64,000 nt of DNA from Algoriphagus taiwanensis (lineage in GTDB: Bacteria > Bacteroidota > Bacteroidia > Cytophagales > Cyclobacteriaceae), in the NCBI RefSeq assembly GCF_036245645.1, contig NZ_BTPE01000002.1, forward strand, positions 372,001 through 436,000, read 5' to 3'. The notes beneath the pieces were generated by a model, which had not been told where the DNA came from, did not search any database, and saw only the letters and a program-made list of their open reading frames with translations. Positions 17,356 to 26,624 of the stretch are shown here, one piece after another. Position 1 is the first letter of the stretch; each line of letters starts with the position of its first letter. The translations under genes and the position numbers were made by a program.

Positions 17356-19194
17356 TTAAAGTTGGTCTAATTGCCGGAGTTCTTCCTCAAACCCACCGGA
17401 TAAAATTGGGAATCTATACCAAGTTTTGGGATCGACATTGAACTCGTCCAAATGAAAAGACGGAGCCAATCTCTCTCTTTTCCATTGATTACGGGACCAA
17501 AGTCGGAAGAATTTTTTAATGTACCCCTTCAATTGTTCAGGATCTAGGTCAGTTTCAGTTTTGAGTAGCTCAAAGGTATCCATAGGAGATCTACGGTCAC
17601 GGATGGCCAATCGCTCAATTTCTACCAGCAGGGAATAGGGCATCAAGTCTGTTTCATCCGTTTGGGTATTCTCGAGAGGTCGTAACTCTGCGGTCGGGGT
17701 TAAGCTATTCACAGCAGCAAGTCCAGGTCTGTCCAATTCTTTTTCAGCCCACTTGAGCCAGTGGATGATGAAATGCTTGTCCACTGCAGCTATGGGGGAA
17801 ATACTTCCACTGGTATCCCCGTCCATCGTAGTATATCCTACATCCCCTTCACTTCTGTTGGAGGTGGAGAGAAGTAGGGCTTGGTTGAGATTGGCCAACA
17901 TCCAGATGATTGGAGAGCGCGTACGAGCTTGGATATTTTGCAAAGTGATGTCGTCCTTTTCCCAAGTCAGTTTTCTGCCAATGGCCTTCTCGATTTTTTC
18001 AGTGTAGGAGCTGACTTCTTCGTCTATAGTCCAGGAATAAAATTTTGCACCCAGGCTTTCAGCCAGTGTTTTGGCAGAATTGAAGGTGTCTTCTGATGAA
18101 TTCCTAGTCCCTTGATAGGCTGTAGTCAGTAAGAGTCCAACCAGTTCTTTTTTAGGATCTTCAGTTTGAAAGGAGTGTACCAAGCCGATTTTTTCCAAAA
18201 ACTTCTCCAGACCCAATTCATCCACTCCTCTACTCACCATTTCAGCGACAAGCACGGCAATGGTGGAGGAATCGGCTCCGCCTGAAAGAGATAACACAAA
18301 CCCCTTGCTCTTGCTTTTTCTCAGGTAATCAAAAAGGCCCAAAGAAGATGCTTGGACAAATTCCCATTCCTTAGCTTGAATAGGGGCTGGATTTTGTTCT
18401 TTATTTTCTAGGGTGAATATCAGGACCTGAAAGTCCTGAAAAGAAAGCAGCTGATTTCTGCCAAGGATATTCCCATCTTTTGCCAAAAGGATTTCCCCAT
18501 CAAAAATCATCCTGCCGGATTCATTGCCCAATAAATTGACATAAGCATAATAGCAGTCAAAAGTCTTCGAGCTAAATTCAATTAATTCTTTTCGCTCCAA
18601 GGTTTTCTTCATTGCAAAATGTGAAGCGCTTGGATTGAAAATTAAATCAACTTTTCGGTCCCTCAGCCGATATCCCGGTCGCACTGGACCTCTCCATGCA
18701 TCTTCGCAGATTTCAAAGCCATAGTGAATTCCCTGAAGATGGAAAGTAAGATCACCGAATGGGATTTTTTCTCCCTGCCACTCCAATTGAATGACTTCGT
18801 GAGCTTGCCAAGGGGTAAACCATCGAAACTCGTAATGCACCCCGTCAATCGCCATGAACTGCTTGGCGACAAAACCTTTTAAAATCCCATTTTCAATTAC
18901 AGCGACGGTATTATAGACTTTGTCAGCCATTCTCACCGGTAGGCCAACAGCCACGGTAATTCCCTGACAGTACGGAATCAACTTCGCCAATTGTGAAAGT
19001 GCCTTCTGGGGGTACCAGTAACTTAAAAAGAGGTCCTCTGAGCCGTATCCCGTAATGGCCAATTCCGGAAAACATACCAAATCTGCACGCTGTTCTTTGG
19101 CAGCTGCTATTGCTTTCAGGATACGATTGAGGTTGCCTTCCCAATCCAATGGGGTTTGGTTGACCGTAGCACAGGCGATTCTTAAGGGATTCAT
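17356..19194 (-). CDS. nadE: Glutamine-dependent NAD+ synthetase
   Basis: 612 residues in two domains. The N-terminal carbon-nitrogen hydrolase (residues 1-260) has the Glu-Lys-Cys triad: PELAITGYG, AKQFMAIDGVHYE and GFEICEDAWRG. The C-terminal synthetase (from about 300) has the ATP PP-loop SGGADSS and TSNRSEGDVGYTTMDGD. It converts nicotinate adenine dinucleotide to NAD+, using ammonia from glutamine channelled between domains. The window also holds pncA and pncB (50.8-52.9 kb), which feed nicotinate into the same pathway. Lies between rnc and lgt, all on the minus strand with short gaps. Confidence 0.96.
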   Translation of the reverse strand: MNPLRIACATVNQTPLDWEGNLNRILKAIAAAKEQRADLVCFPELAITGYGSEDLFLSYWYPQKALSQLAKLIPYCQGITVAVGLPVRMADKVYNTVAVIENGILKGFVAKQFMAIDGVHYEFRWFTPWQAHEVIQLEWQGEKIPFGDLTFHLQGIHYGFEICEDAWRGPVRPGYRLRDRKVDLIFNPSASHFAMKKTLERKELIEFSSKTFDCYYAYVNLLGNESGRMIFDGEILLAKDGNILGRNQLLSFQDFQVLIFTLENKEQNPAPIQAKEWEFVQASSLGLFDYLRKSKSKGFVLSLSGGADSSTIAVLVAEMVSRGVDELGLEKFLEKIGLVHSFQTEDPKKELVGLLLTTAYQGTRNSSEDTFNSAKTLAESLGAKFYSWTIDEEVSSYTEKIEKAIGRKLTWEKDDITLQNIQARTRSPIIWMLANLNQALLLSTSNRSEGDVGYTTMDGDTSGSISPIAAVDKHFIIHWLKWAEKELDRPGLAAVNSLTPTAELRPLENTQTDETDLMPYSLLVEIERLAIRDRRSPMDTFELLKTETDLDPEQLKGYIKKFFRLWSRNQWKRERLAPSFHLDEFNVDPKTWYRFPILSGGFEEELRQLDQL

Positions 19195-19215
19195 TCGGTT
19201 TTGAAAAATCGGAAG

Positions 19216-19959
19216 TTAGGGATTTAGCAGATCGAGTTGTTCGCAGGCTATTCGTGAGGCGTCTTGTTCGGCTTTCTTTTTTGTAGCGCCTTTGCCTTGG
19301 AACACCTGACTGTTTTCTACTCTAAGCTCTACAACAAACTCTTTGAATTGTTGGTTGCCATTTACTTGAATTACCACAAAATCTACCTGTTTGTTCTCTT
19401 TCTGAGACCACTCAATGATTTTACTTTTGTAATTGTAAATGGTGCTGACCATTTCATCCAAATCCATGTGAATAAGAATACGGGTAAGGATCAACTTTTT
19501 GGTAAACCGATAACCCCTGTCCAAATAAACAGCCCCAAGAAAAGCTTCGAGTATGTCACCATAAAGGGATTTATTTCCGGTAAACTGCCGACTGTCGATC
19601 ACCAGATGTAGGGCGTTTTTAAGGCCGATTTTGATGCCTATTGAATTGAGGGTTTCTCTATTTACCAGCTTGGAGCGGGTTTCGGTCAAAAAGCCCTCAT
19701 CCCGGAAAGGATATTTTTTGAATAGATACTCTGCAATGACTGCGCCCAAGACTGCATCTCCGAGGAATTCCAATCGTTCATTGGAAATTTTGAGGCCCTT
19801 GTAGCTTTCTTCATTGAGTCCGGCTGGAGTAAGTGCTAGTCGAAAAAGGGATAAATTCAAAGGCTTGCGTCCAGTGATCATTTTGATCGAGGAGGCAAGC
19901 CTTTTGTCTTTGGTATTGAAGAAAAGAGTATGAAATCCGAGTCTCTGAAAGAGTTTCAC
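19216..19959 (-). CDS. rnc: Ribonuclease III
   Basis: 247 residues. The catalytic domain carries the RNase III signature NERLEFLGDAVLGA (residues about 62-75) and the second acidic cluster near YGDILEAFLGAVYLD. The double-stranded-RNA-binding domain follows from about residue 175 (SKIIEWSQKENKQVDFVV... GKGATKKKAEQDASRIA). It cleaves dsRNA in rRNA processing and mRNA decay. The N-terminus is about 25 residues longer than in E. coli, common in Bacteroidota. The start is 5 bases past the fabF stop: acpP-fabF-rnc is the usual gene order in this phylum. Confidence 0.97.
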   Translation of the reverse strand: MKLFQRLGFHTLFFNTKDKRLASSIKMITGRKPLNLSLFRLALTPAGLNEESYKGLKISNERLEFLGDAVLGAVIAEYLFKKYPFRDEGFLTETRSKLVNRETLNSIGIKIGLKNALHLVIDSRQFTGNKSLYGDILEAFLGAVYLDRGYRFTKKLILTRILIHMDLDEMVSTIYNYKSKIIEWSQKENKQVDFVVIQVNGNQQFKEFVVELRVENSQVFQGKGATKKKAEQDASRIACEQLDLLNP

Positions 19960-19964
19960 TCTGC

Positions 19965-21215
19965 TCAGTTATATTTTTTGAAAATGACGGAACAGTTGTG
20001 ACCTCCGAATCCAAAGGTATTGCTCAAGGCAAAATTGATATCTCTTTTCTGAGCTTTGTTGAAAGTCAAGTTTAATCCTGGATCAAAAACTTCATCATCC
20101 GTGAAGTGATTGATGGTAGGAGGGACTAGGCTATTTTGAATAGCCAAAATTGAGGCAATGGCTTCAATAGCACCTGCCGCACCGAGTAGGTGTCCGGTCA
20201 TGGATTTGGTACTGCTGATGTTGAGCTTGTAAGCATGCTCTCCAAATACCTTCTGAATAGCCTTGGTTTCACTTACATCCCCGAGCGGAGTAGATGTGCC
20301 ATGAACGTTGATGTAATCAATCTGCTCAGGCTTTAACCCAGCATCTTCCAGAGCGATTTCCATTACACTGCTGGCACCCAGACCTTCTGGGTGAGGGGCA
20401 GTGATATGGTTGGCATCGGCAGTCATTCCACCACCTACCAGCTCCGCATAGATTTTGGCTCCTCTTGCTTTGGCATGCTCCAGTTCTTCCAAGATCAATG
20501 CTCCAGCGCCTTCTCCAAGGACAAATCCATCACGATCCTTGTCAAATGGACGAGAGGCCGTTTCTGGAGATTCGTTTCTTTGGGATAGTGCTTTCATGGC
20601 ATTGAATCCTCCAATTCCAGCTTCTGTTACAGCTGCTTCGGAGCCTCCACTGATAAACAGGTCGGCCTTTCCTAGGCGGATGTAATTGAAAGCATCAATA
20701 AGAGCATTTGTAGCAGAGGCACAGGCTGATACAGTAACAAAGTTGGGTCCTCTGAATCCATACTTGATGGAAATGAAGCCCGCAGCAATGTCAGCGATCA
20801 TTTTGGGAATAAAGAAGGGATTGAATCGTGGAGTACCGTCTCCTTTGGCAAACTCGGTGACCTCTTCCTGGAAGGTGCGAAGTCCTCCGATACCGGAACC
20901 CCAAATTACGCCTGCACGGCTTTTGTCAATGCTTTCCAAATCGATACCCGAATCTGCCATAGCTTCATCAACCGTGATCATGGCATATTGGGTGAAGGGA
21001 TCCATTTTTCTTGCCTCTTTCCTGTCGATGAAATCCTCTACATTGAGGTTTTTTACTTCGCAGGCAAATTGGGTCTTGAAAAGTGAAGCGTCGAACCGAG
21101 TGATAGGCGCAGCGCCGCTCACACCACTAGACAAGCCTTTCCAAAATTCATCTTTGGTATTGCCTATTGGTGTGAGAGCACCTATACCCGTTACAACAAC
21201 TCGTCTTAAATTCAT
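19965..21215 (-). CDS. fabF: 3-oxoacyl-[acyl-carrier-protein] synthase II
   Basis: 416 residues. It condenses malonyl-ACP with acyl-ACP in fatty-acid elongation. The Cys-His-His triad is complete: nucleophile in TVSACASATNA, His in NVHGTSTPLGD and His in SMTGHLLGAAG; the C-terminal GFGGHNCSVIFK is also typical. It follows acpP by 22 bases, its carrier-protein partner, and precedes rnc. Confidence 0.97.
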   Translation of the reverse strand: MNLRRVVVTGIGALTPIGNTKDEFWKGLSSGVSGAAPITRFDASLFKTQFACEVKNLNVEDFIDRKEARKMDPFTQYAMITVDEAMADSGIDLESIDKSRAGVIWGSGIGGLRTFQEEVTEFAKGDGTPRFNPFFIPKMIADIAAGFISIKYGFRGPNFVTVSACASATNALIDAFNYIRLGKADLFISGGSEAAVTEAGIGGFNAMKALSQRNESPETASRPFDKDRDGFVLGEGAGALILEELEHAKARGAKIYAELVGGGMTADANHITAPHPEGLGASSVMEIALEDAGLKPEQIDYINVHGTSTPLGDVSETKAIQKVFGEHAYKLNISSTKSMTGHLLGAAGAIEAIASILAIQNSLVPPTINHFTDDEVFDPGLNLTFNKAQKRDINFALSNTFGFGGHNCSVIFKKYN

Positions 21216-21237
21216 GTGCTGAATTTACTGGATTGAA

Positions 21238-21474
21238 TTATTTTACGTTAGCCTCAAGGTAAGTGATAGCCTGGCCTACTGTGCCAATCTGCTCAGCTTG
21301 ATCATCTGGAATAGAAATGTTGAACTCCTTTTCAAACTCCATGATCAATTCTACAGTGTCCAGAGAATCAGCGCCCAAATCATTGGTGAAGCTAGCTTCC
21401 ATAGTCACTTCAGACTCTTCTACGCCAAGTTTGTCAACAATGATGGCCTTTACTTTTTGTGCAATTTCAGACAT
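21238..21474 (-). CDS. acpP: Acyl carrier protein
   Basis: 78 residues, acidic, four-helix carrier. The phosphopantetheine attachment site is the Ser of GADSLDTVEL. It carries the growing acyl chain for fatty-acid synthesis. First gene of the acpP-fabF-rnc unit with a recognisable promoter 30-60 bases upstream. Confidence 0.98.
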   Translation of the reverse strand: MSEIAQKVKAIIVDKLGVEESEVTMEASFTNDLGADSLDTVELIMEFEKEFNISIPDDQAEQIGTVGQAITYLEANVK

Positions 21475-21504
21475 TTTGTGATCAGTTTAGTTAATAACAC
21501 TCCG

Positions 21505-21536
21505 CAAAGAAATATATTTAATGCCTAATTGACAAA
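21505..21536 (-). promoter_or_regulatory. Bacteroidota-type promoter of acpP
   Basis: Read on the minus strand: TTTG (21536-21533), a 20-base spacer, then TTTCTTTG (21512-21505), one base away from TAnnTTTG. It lies about 30 bases upstream of the acpP ATG. The match to the Bacteroidota sigma-A consensus is good but not tested. Confidence 0.5.
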
Positions 21537-21574
21537 GAAAAGATTGAAGTTAATTTATGGTCTGATGCATGGTC

Positions 21575-21603
21575 TTTGCTCTAGATTTTTATCCCTAACT
21601 TTG
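21575..21603 (+). promoter_or_regulatory. Bacteroidota-type promoter of the IPExxxVDY-pyk unit
   Basis: TTTG (21575-21578), 17-base spacer, then a full-consensus TAACTTTG (21596-21603). The ATG of the first gene is 23 bases downstream of the -7 element. This and the acpP promoter are back to back in the same 150-bp interval. Confidence 0.65.
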
Positions 21604-21625
21604 CTTTGATCTGTTTTTTTTCTGA

Positions 21626-22054
21626 ATGAAGAAGGCCAAATTATTTATAGAACCCACTTTTGACTTCAATTTACTGGGGATTGTCTCTCCTGTAAAAGAC
21701 TATAAATTAGCCTGGCTGATCAATCGAACCCTTCAAATCAATCTGGTCAGATCGGAGGATCTTCTCATTGAATTCCTCAGCAATCCCAATCTGGAGATTT
21801 CTCAGTTTTTTCTTTCTTTGCCTCATGGTTTTATTCAACTTTTGAAAAATAAATCACTCAATTCTTCCCAGCAATTGGCATATTTGATCCCTGAACTCAG
21901 AAATATGGATTATTTCCTGCTGATTCAGGACGATACAGGACTGATTGATTTGGGAGATTATTTGAAAAAGCTTGCCGATAACCCATTCATCCAAAGTGTA
22001 GTCAAACTTGATGTGTCCAAACTTAAATCAAAAGAGAACCTATTAACTTATTAA
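21626..22054 (+). CDS. IPExxxVDY family protein
   Basis: 142 residues, cytosolic. It carries the family-defining motif in the form YLIPELRNMDYFLLI (residues about 87-101) and the N-terminal FDFNLLGIVSPVKDYKLAWLIN. The family is found in Bacteroidota; its function is not known. It is 8 bases upstream of pyk and shares its promoter, so a link to glycolysis is suggested by position only. Confidence 0.85.
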   Translation: MKKAKLFIEPTFDFNLLGIVSPVKDYKLAWLINRTLQINLVRSEDLLIEFLSNPNLEISQFFLSLPHGFIQLLKNKSLNSSQQLAYLIPELRNMDYFLLIQDDTGLIDLGDYLKKLADNPFIQSVVKLDVSKLKSKENLLTY

Positions 22055-22062
22055 AAAGCGCA

Positions 22063-23493
22063 ATGAGCCCACTTCCGTTCAAAAAGACAAAGATTCTAGC
22101 CACCATAGGACCCGCTTCCAATAATTACGAAATGATCAAAAGCCTGGCTGCTGCCGGTGCCAATGTTTTTCGACTCAATTTCTCTCACGGAAGCCATGAA
22201 GTCCATCAGGAGGTCGTTCAGATCATTCGCAGAGTCAATAAAGAACTCAATTGCCATCTTGGGATCCTTCAAGATCTCCAAGGTCCTAAAATCCGCGTCG
22301 GAGAAGTCGAAAATAACGGGGTAGAAATCAAACCCGGTGAGCAGATTACCATCACCAATGAGCCTGTGGTCGGTACTTCTTCTTTGGTATCTACAGTCTA
22401 TCAAAATCTTCCTCAGGACGTGGTTCCTGGAGATAGAATTTTGATCGATGATGGAAACCTCGAGGTGCTCGTAAATAGCACTGACGGAAAAAATGTGAAT
22501 TGTACCGTGGTCCATGGAGGCATTCTCAAGTCCAGAAAGGGAATCAATCTTCCCAACACCAAAGTTTCGGCTCCTTCCTTGACTGAAAAAGATTTGGAGG
22601 ATTTGGAATTTGGACTTAGTCAGGATGTGGATTGGATTGCCTTGTCTTTCGTGAGATCAGCAGACGATATTTTGGATTTGAGACAGAGAATTCAAAAAGC
22701 AGGTAAATTCTGTAAAATCGTTGCAAAGATCGAAAAGCCTGAGGCCTTGGAAAATATCGACGCCATCATAGAAGCCACCGACGCGATCATGGTCGCTAGA
22801 GGTGATCTCGGGGTGGAAGTGCCTATGGAAATTGTACCCCTATGGCAGAAGAAAATGGTCCAAAAGTGTAAACAAGCTTGCAAACCGGTCATCATTGCTA
22901 CCCAGATGATGGAGAGCATGATCCAAAATCCAAGACCAACACGAGCAGAAACTAACGATGTGGCCAACGCGGTATTGGACGGAGCAGATGCGGTAATGCT
23001 TTCTGCTGAGACTGCTTCAGGAAAATACCCGGTCAATGCGGTAAAAGCCATGACCAGTATTATCACCTATTTGGAGCAAAACGCAGAGATCTATCACAAT
23101 CTGTATAAAATTCCGGAAGAGGATCCTACATTCCAAAGCAGCAATTTGGTTTTGATGGCAGCCAGACTTTCCCGAAATGTGAAAGCCAAGGCGATCGTAG
23201 GAATTACCTCCTCAGGTTTCACCGGATTCAAAATCGCTTCTCACAGACCCTTTGCCAATATTTTTGTTTTCACCAGAAATGAAAAGCTTCTGACTCAAAT
23301 GGCTTTGGTTTGGGGAGTAAGAGCATACTACTATACCAATCAGATTTCGACGGATGCCACCTTTGAGGATATTGAGAATACGCTGAAGCAGGATGGACAT
23401 GTGAAATCGGGAGATCTGATCATCAATACAGCAAGTATGCCTCTCAAGCAAAAAGGCAAAACCAATATGCTTAAAATCCATGTGGTAGACTAA
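22063..23493 (+). CDS. pyk: Pyruvate kinase
   Basis: 476 residues. It converts phosphoenolpyruvate and ADP to pyruvate and ATP. Motifs in order: ATIGPASNN, RLNFSHGSHE, LQDLQGPKIRVG, the active-site signature IVAKIEKPEALENI, MVARGDLGVE, ATQMMESMI and the TRAETNDVANAVLDGADAVMLS segment. The C-terminal allosteric domain is complete. Closed by a strong terminator. Confidence 0.98.
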   Translation: MSPLPFKKTKILATIGPASNNYEMIKSLAAAGANVFRLNFSHGSHEVHQEVVQIIRRVNKELNCHLGILQDLQGPKIRVGEVENNGVEIKPGEQITITNEPVVGTSSLVSTVYQNLPQDVVPGDRILIDDGNLEVLVNSTDGKNVNCTVVHGGILKSRKGINLPNTKVSAPSLTEKDLEDLEFGLSQDVDWIALSFVRSADDILDLRQRIQKAGKFCKIVAKIEKPEALENIDAIIEATDAIMVARGDLGVEVPMEIVPLWQKKMVQKCKQACKPVIIATQMMESMIQNPRPTRAETNDVANAVLDGADAVMLSAETASGKYPVNAVKAMTSIITYLEQNAEIYHNLYKIPEEDPTFQSSNLVLMAARLSRNVKAKAIVGITSSGFTGFKIASHRPFANIFVFTRNEKLLTQMALVWGVRAYYYTNQISTDATFEDIENTLKQDGHVKSGDLIINTASMPLKQKGKTNMLKIHVVD

Positions 23494-23512
23494 GCGAGTT
23501 AATCTTCAGATC

Positions 23513-23545
23513 AAGGGGTGAATTAATCAGTTCACCCCTTTTTTT
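23513..23545 (+). terminator. Rho-independent terminator of pyk
   Basis: A 10-bp stem (AAGGGGTGAA / TTCACCCCTT) with an 8-base loop and a run of seven T, 20 bases after the pyk stop. Confidence 0.92.
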
Positions 23546-23618
23546 ATACAATTCGAAGGAAGGGGGCGGACAAATGTTTAATCTTTTTGTTCATAGGCTA
23601 AACAAAAATTAACTACCT

Positions 23619-25481
23619 ATGACAAAACTCTTGCGATTTCTATTAGTAGGATCTTTCTTTTTCACGATCCTTTCCTGTAGCGAAGACTATCAAGGACCGA
23701 TTCCTTATCCTACCTTGATTGAGGCTGCTAATGAAGCAGGTCTTACCACTTTGGTAACTGCTGTACGTGCCATCCCTGGTTTGGAGGCTACTCTTCAAGA
23801 CCAGCAGGCAATTACTGTTTTTGCACCAACCAACGATGCTTTTGCTAATGCTCTGACTGCATTTGGAGCAACTGATCTTAATGACTTGGTGGCAAAATTG
23901 GGAGGTCCTGCAAATCTTCAGACCGTTTTGGGATTCCATGTGGTTCCTGCTGTTGCCTTTTCAAGAAACTTGAATGAGGACAATACCTTTACCACACTAG
24001 CAGGACAAACCCTTCGCGTAAGATCTACTCCAGGTTCTGTCACTGTCACTGATGCTGCCGGAAATGTGGCTCAGGTTGTTCAGGCAGACGTGGAAATCGA
24101 AAATGGGGTAGTCCATGTGATTGACCGCGTTTTGCTTCCTGAACTTGATTTGCCTAAGCCAACTCTCGTAGAGGCTGCTACCGAAGCTGGTTTGACTACT
24201 TTGTTGACCGCTGTCACTGCAGTAGATGGCTTGGCTAATGCCCTCCTTTCTGCTCCTGCGATCACTGTTTTTGCACCTACCAATGAGGCCTTTGCAGCTG
24301 CATTGCAAGTTTTTGGAGCAAGTGACTTGAACGAATTGGTAGTAAAAATCGGAGGCGTTGAAAACTTAGAAAAAGTTCTTGGCTTCCACGTGGTACCAGC
24401 GGTAGCTTTCTCCACTGACCTAGCAGCGACAAATACTTTCACTACCCTTTCCGGACAGGAAATTACAGTGGAACGCGCTGGCGGTACGGTGACTGTCACC
24501 GATCAATTAGGTAGAACTGCTCAAGTGGTAGCTGCTGATGTGGAAATTGCCAATGGGGTAGTCCATGTGATCAATGGAGTGATGCTTCCTGATTTGATGC
24601 TGCCCAATATTGTAGAAGCTGCTCAGGCCGCTGGCCTATCTGTCTTGTTGGACGCAGTGACTGCTGCTGATTTGGGAGGAGCTCTACTGAATGCTGATGC
24701 AATCACTGTCTTCGCACCAACCAACGATGCTTTTGTAGCTGCCCTTCAGGCATTTAATGCTGCTGACCTCAATCAATTGGTAGCGAGAATTGGTGGCATG
24801 GAAAATCTTCAAGCTGTTTTGGGCTTCCATGTTGTGCCTGCTGTTGCTTTCTCAACGGATTTGGCAGCGACTAACACATTTACTACGCTTGCTGGTCAGG
24901 AACTGACAGTGGCAAGTTCTGCATCCGGAGTAACTGTGACTGATGCATTGGGCAATACTGTAAACGTAGTTGCTGCTGATGTAGCTATTTCCAATGGTGT
25001 TGTTCATGTCATCGACGGTGTATTGCTTCCTGAATTGGATCTTCCAAATGTCGTAGAAGCTGCGCAGGCTGCTAATTTGACTGTCTTGCTCGACGCTGTT
25101 ACTGCTGCAGGCCTTGGAGGCACACTCCTTGATCAAGAAGCAATGACCGTATTTGCTCCAACCAATCAGGCATTTTTGGATTTGCTAGAAGCTCTTAACT
25201 TGGGATCCTTGCAAGAACTGATCAACACCTTGGGTGTAGATGCGGTGACCAAAGTGTTGGGCTTCCACATAGTACCTGCCACGGCCTTCTCCTTTGACCT
25301 GGCAGAAGGTGCGCAGCAAGTGCCTACCTTGGCCGGTGAAAACCTGACTGTAACCAGATCCGGAAACAATGTGACCGTAACCGATGCTTCTGGAAACACC
25401 TACAATGTAGTAGTTGCTGATGTGGCTATTGAAAATGGGGTGGTTCATGTCATCGACGGAGTGGTTTTACCAACGCTCTAA
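23619..25481 (+). CDS. Lipoprotein with four fasciclin (FAS1) domains
   Basis: 620 residues. The lipoprotein signal has lipobox ILSC (Cys20). Four FAS1 domains follow, at about residues 30-175, 176-328, 329-474 and 475-620. Each begins with a VEAA..AGLTTLL-type helix, then the H1 motif (ITVFAPTNDAF) and ends with the H2 motif (NGVVHVIDGVLLPEL). FAS1 domains mediate adhesion to other proteins or polysaccharides, so surface adhesion is inferred. The repeats are very similar at the DNA level too, and residues such as AVAFSTDLAATNTFTTL are identical in units 2 and 3, which shows recent internal duplication. Single gene between two terminators. Confidence 0.93.
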   Translation: MTKLLRFLLVGSFFFTILSCSEDYQGPIPYPTLIEAANEAGLTTLVTAVRAIPGLEATLQDQQAITVFAPTNDAFANALTAFGATDLNDLVAKLGGPANLQTVLGFHVVPAVAFSRNLNEDNTFTTLAGQTLRVRSTPGSVTVTDAAGNVAQVVQADVEIENGVVHVIDRVLLPELDLPKPTLVEAATEAGLTTLLTAVTAVDGLANALLSAPAITVFAPTNEAFAAALQVFGASDLNELVVKIGGVENLEKVLGFHVVPAVAFSTDLAATNTFTTLSGQEITVERAGGTVTVTDQLGRTAQVVAADVEIANGVVHVINGVMLPDLMLPNIVEAAQAAGLSVLLDAVTAADLGGALLNADAITVFAPTNDAFVAALQAFNAADLNQLVARIGGMENLQAVLGFHVVPAVAFSTDLAATNTFTTLAGQELTVASSASGVTVTDALGNTVNVVAADVAISNGVVHVIDGVLLPELDLPNVVEAAQAANLTVLLDAVTAAGLGGTLLDQEAMTVFAPTNQAFLDLLEALNLGSLQELINTLGVDAVTKVLGFHIVPATAFSFDLAEGAQQVPTLAGENLTVTRSGNNVTVTDASGNTYNVVVADVAIENGVVHVIDGVVLPTL

Positions 25482-25508
25482 CAGAATATCCAAATCAATA
25501 ATCTTTAG

Positions 25509-25538
25509 CAAGGGGGCAGATTTTCTGTCCCCTTGTTT
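25509..25538 (+). terminator. Terminator after the FAS1 gene
   Basis: A 12-bp stem (CAAGGGGGCAGA / TCTGTCCCCTTG, one G-T pair) with a 3-base loop, followed by only three T then CAAAAA. The stem is strong and the T run weak, so some read-through into the kinase gene is possible. Confidence 0.75.
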
Positions 25539-25577
25539 CAAAAAATAAAGTGCTCAAGGAAAAGAAGGGAAAGAGCC

Positions 25578-26624
25578 ATGTTTAGTCACCGATTGAGTTA
25601 TTTCTTTGCCAGTTTGTTAGGAATCTATTCCTTTCTGAACATTTATTTTCTCGATGGGGATCGACTTTACGCAGCCAAACTGGACGCTCTCCCACTTTTT
25701 GTTTTGATTCTTACCTTGACACTCTCTGTGTGGTTGATTAACAGATGGGTACAGAATAGATTTTCGGAGAAGTTCAAGAAAATTCACCCCTTAGTTATCC
25801 AATTCGCAGCCTCACTGGTTTTGGTTTTGGTACTTTCTTTAATTTCATCCGAAATATCAGGATTAATTTTAGGTGGGCCTTTCGCTTTTTCATTCCAAAA
25901 TTTCCTTTTGACGGCTGCCTTCAGTTCCAGAATTAACCTTTTCCTGAATTGCCTAAATGCCATCTATTATTTCAGTGAAAAGCTCAAAGAAAAAGCGGTG
26001 GAGTCCGAAAAGCTCAAAACGCTAAACTCCGAGGCACGGTATGAATCAGTCAATTCTCAACTTAATCCTCACTTCTTTTTCAATAATCTGAGCGCTCTCT
26101 CAGTATTGATCCACCAGGATGTAAAACTTGCCGATCAATATTTGCAAAAGTTAAGCGAGATCTATCGATACATTCTTAAGAATCGCAGCAGTGAACTCGT
26201 TTCACTTCAGGAAGAAATCGCCTTTCTCGAGAAATATCTGGAGCTATTGAGTATTCGATTTGAAGATTCTTTAAAATTTTCCATTCAGATTAAAAAAGAG
26301 TGTTTGGACACCATGATTCCTCCTGCTGTACTTCAGCTTTTGGTAGAGAATGTGGTGAAACACAATTACTTCACTAGAAAAGAGCCGCTGGAAGTAAGGG
26401 TGTTTTGTGAGGAGGGAATTCTTAAAATTTTTAATAAAAAACAGCCCAAAAAGGCAGTTGAGGTTTCGACAGGCATTGGACTTCAAAACATATCCGACAG
26501 ATATAGGTTTCTAAATCAAGAAATCCGAATTCTGGATGAATCGGATCATTTTCAAGTTGAACTGCCCTTAATCGATGACAAAAAAGATATTGCTAGTAGA
26601 AGACGAGCCCTTAGCACAAGCTAG
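25578..26624 (+). CDS. LytS-type membrane sensor histidine kinase
   Basis: 348 residues from ATG 25578; an upstream TTG would extend it by 15 residues into the preceding terminator, so the ATG is preferred. Four membrane segments occur in residues 5-145. The His_kinase domain (PF06580) follows, with NPHFFFNNLSALSVL holding the phospho-acceptor His, and a HATPase domain with LLVENVVKHN and GIGLQNISDRY. It forms a two-component pair with the LytTR regulator, whose gene begins 50 bases inside this one. The signal is unknown; the FAS1 lipoprotein immediately upstream is a possible sensed or regulated product. Confidence 0.92.
   Translation: MFSHRLSYFFASLLGIYSFLNIYFLDGDRLYAAKLDALPLFVLILTLTLSVWLINRWVQNRFSEKFKKIHPLVIQFAASLVLVLVLSLISSEISGLILGGPFAFSFQNFLLTAAFSSRINLFLNCLNAIYYFSEKLKEKAVESEKLKTLNSEARYESVNSQLNPHFFFNNLSALSVLIHQDVKLADQYLQKLSEIYRYILKNRSSELVSLQEEIAFLEKYLELLSIRFEDSLKFSIQIKKECLDTMIPPAVLQLLVENVVKHNYFTRKEPLEVRVFCEEGILKIFNKKQPKKAVEVSTGIGLQNISDRYRFLNQEIRILDESDHFQVELPLIDDKKDIASRRRALSTS

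Noticed and set aside
23619..25481. Regularly spaced similar DNA blocks, considered as a repeat array
   Set aside because: The units are about 440 bases, in frame and code for FAS1 domains; not CRISPR.
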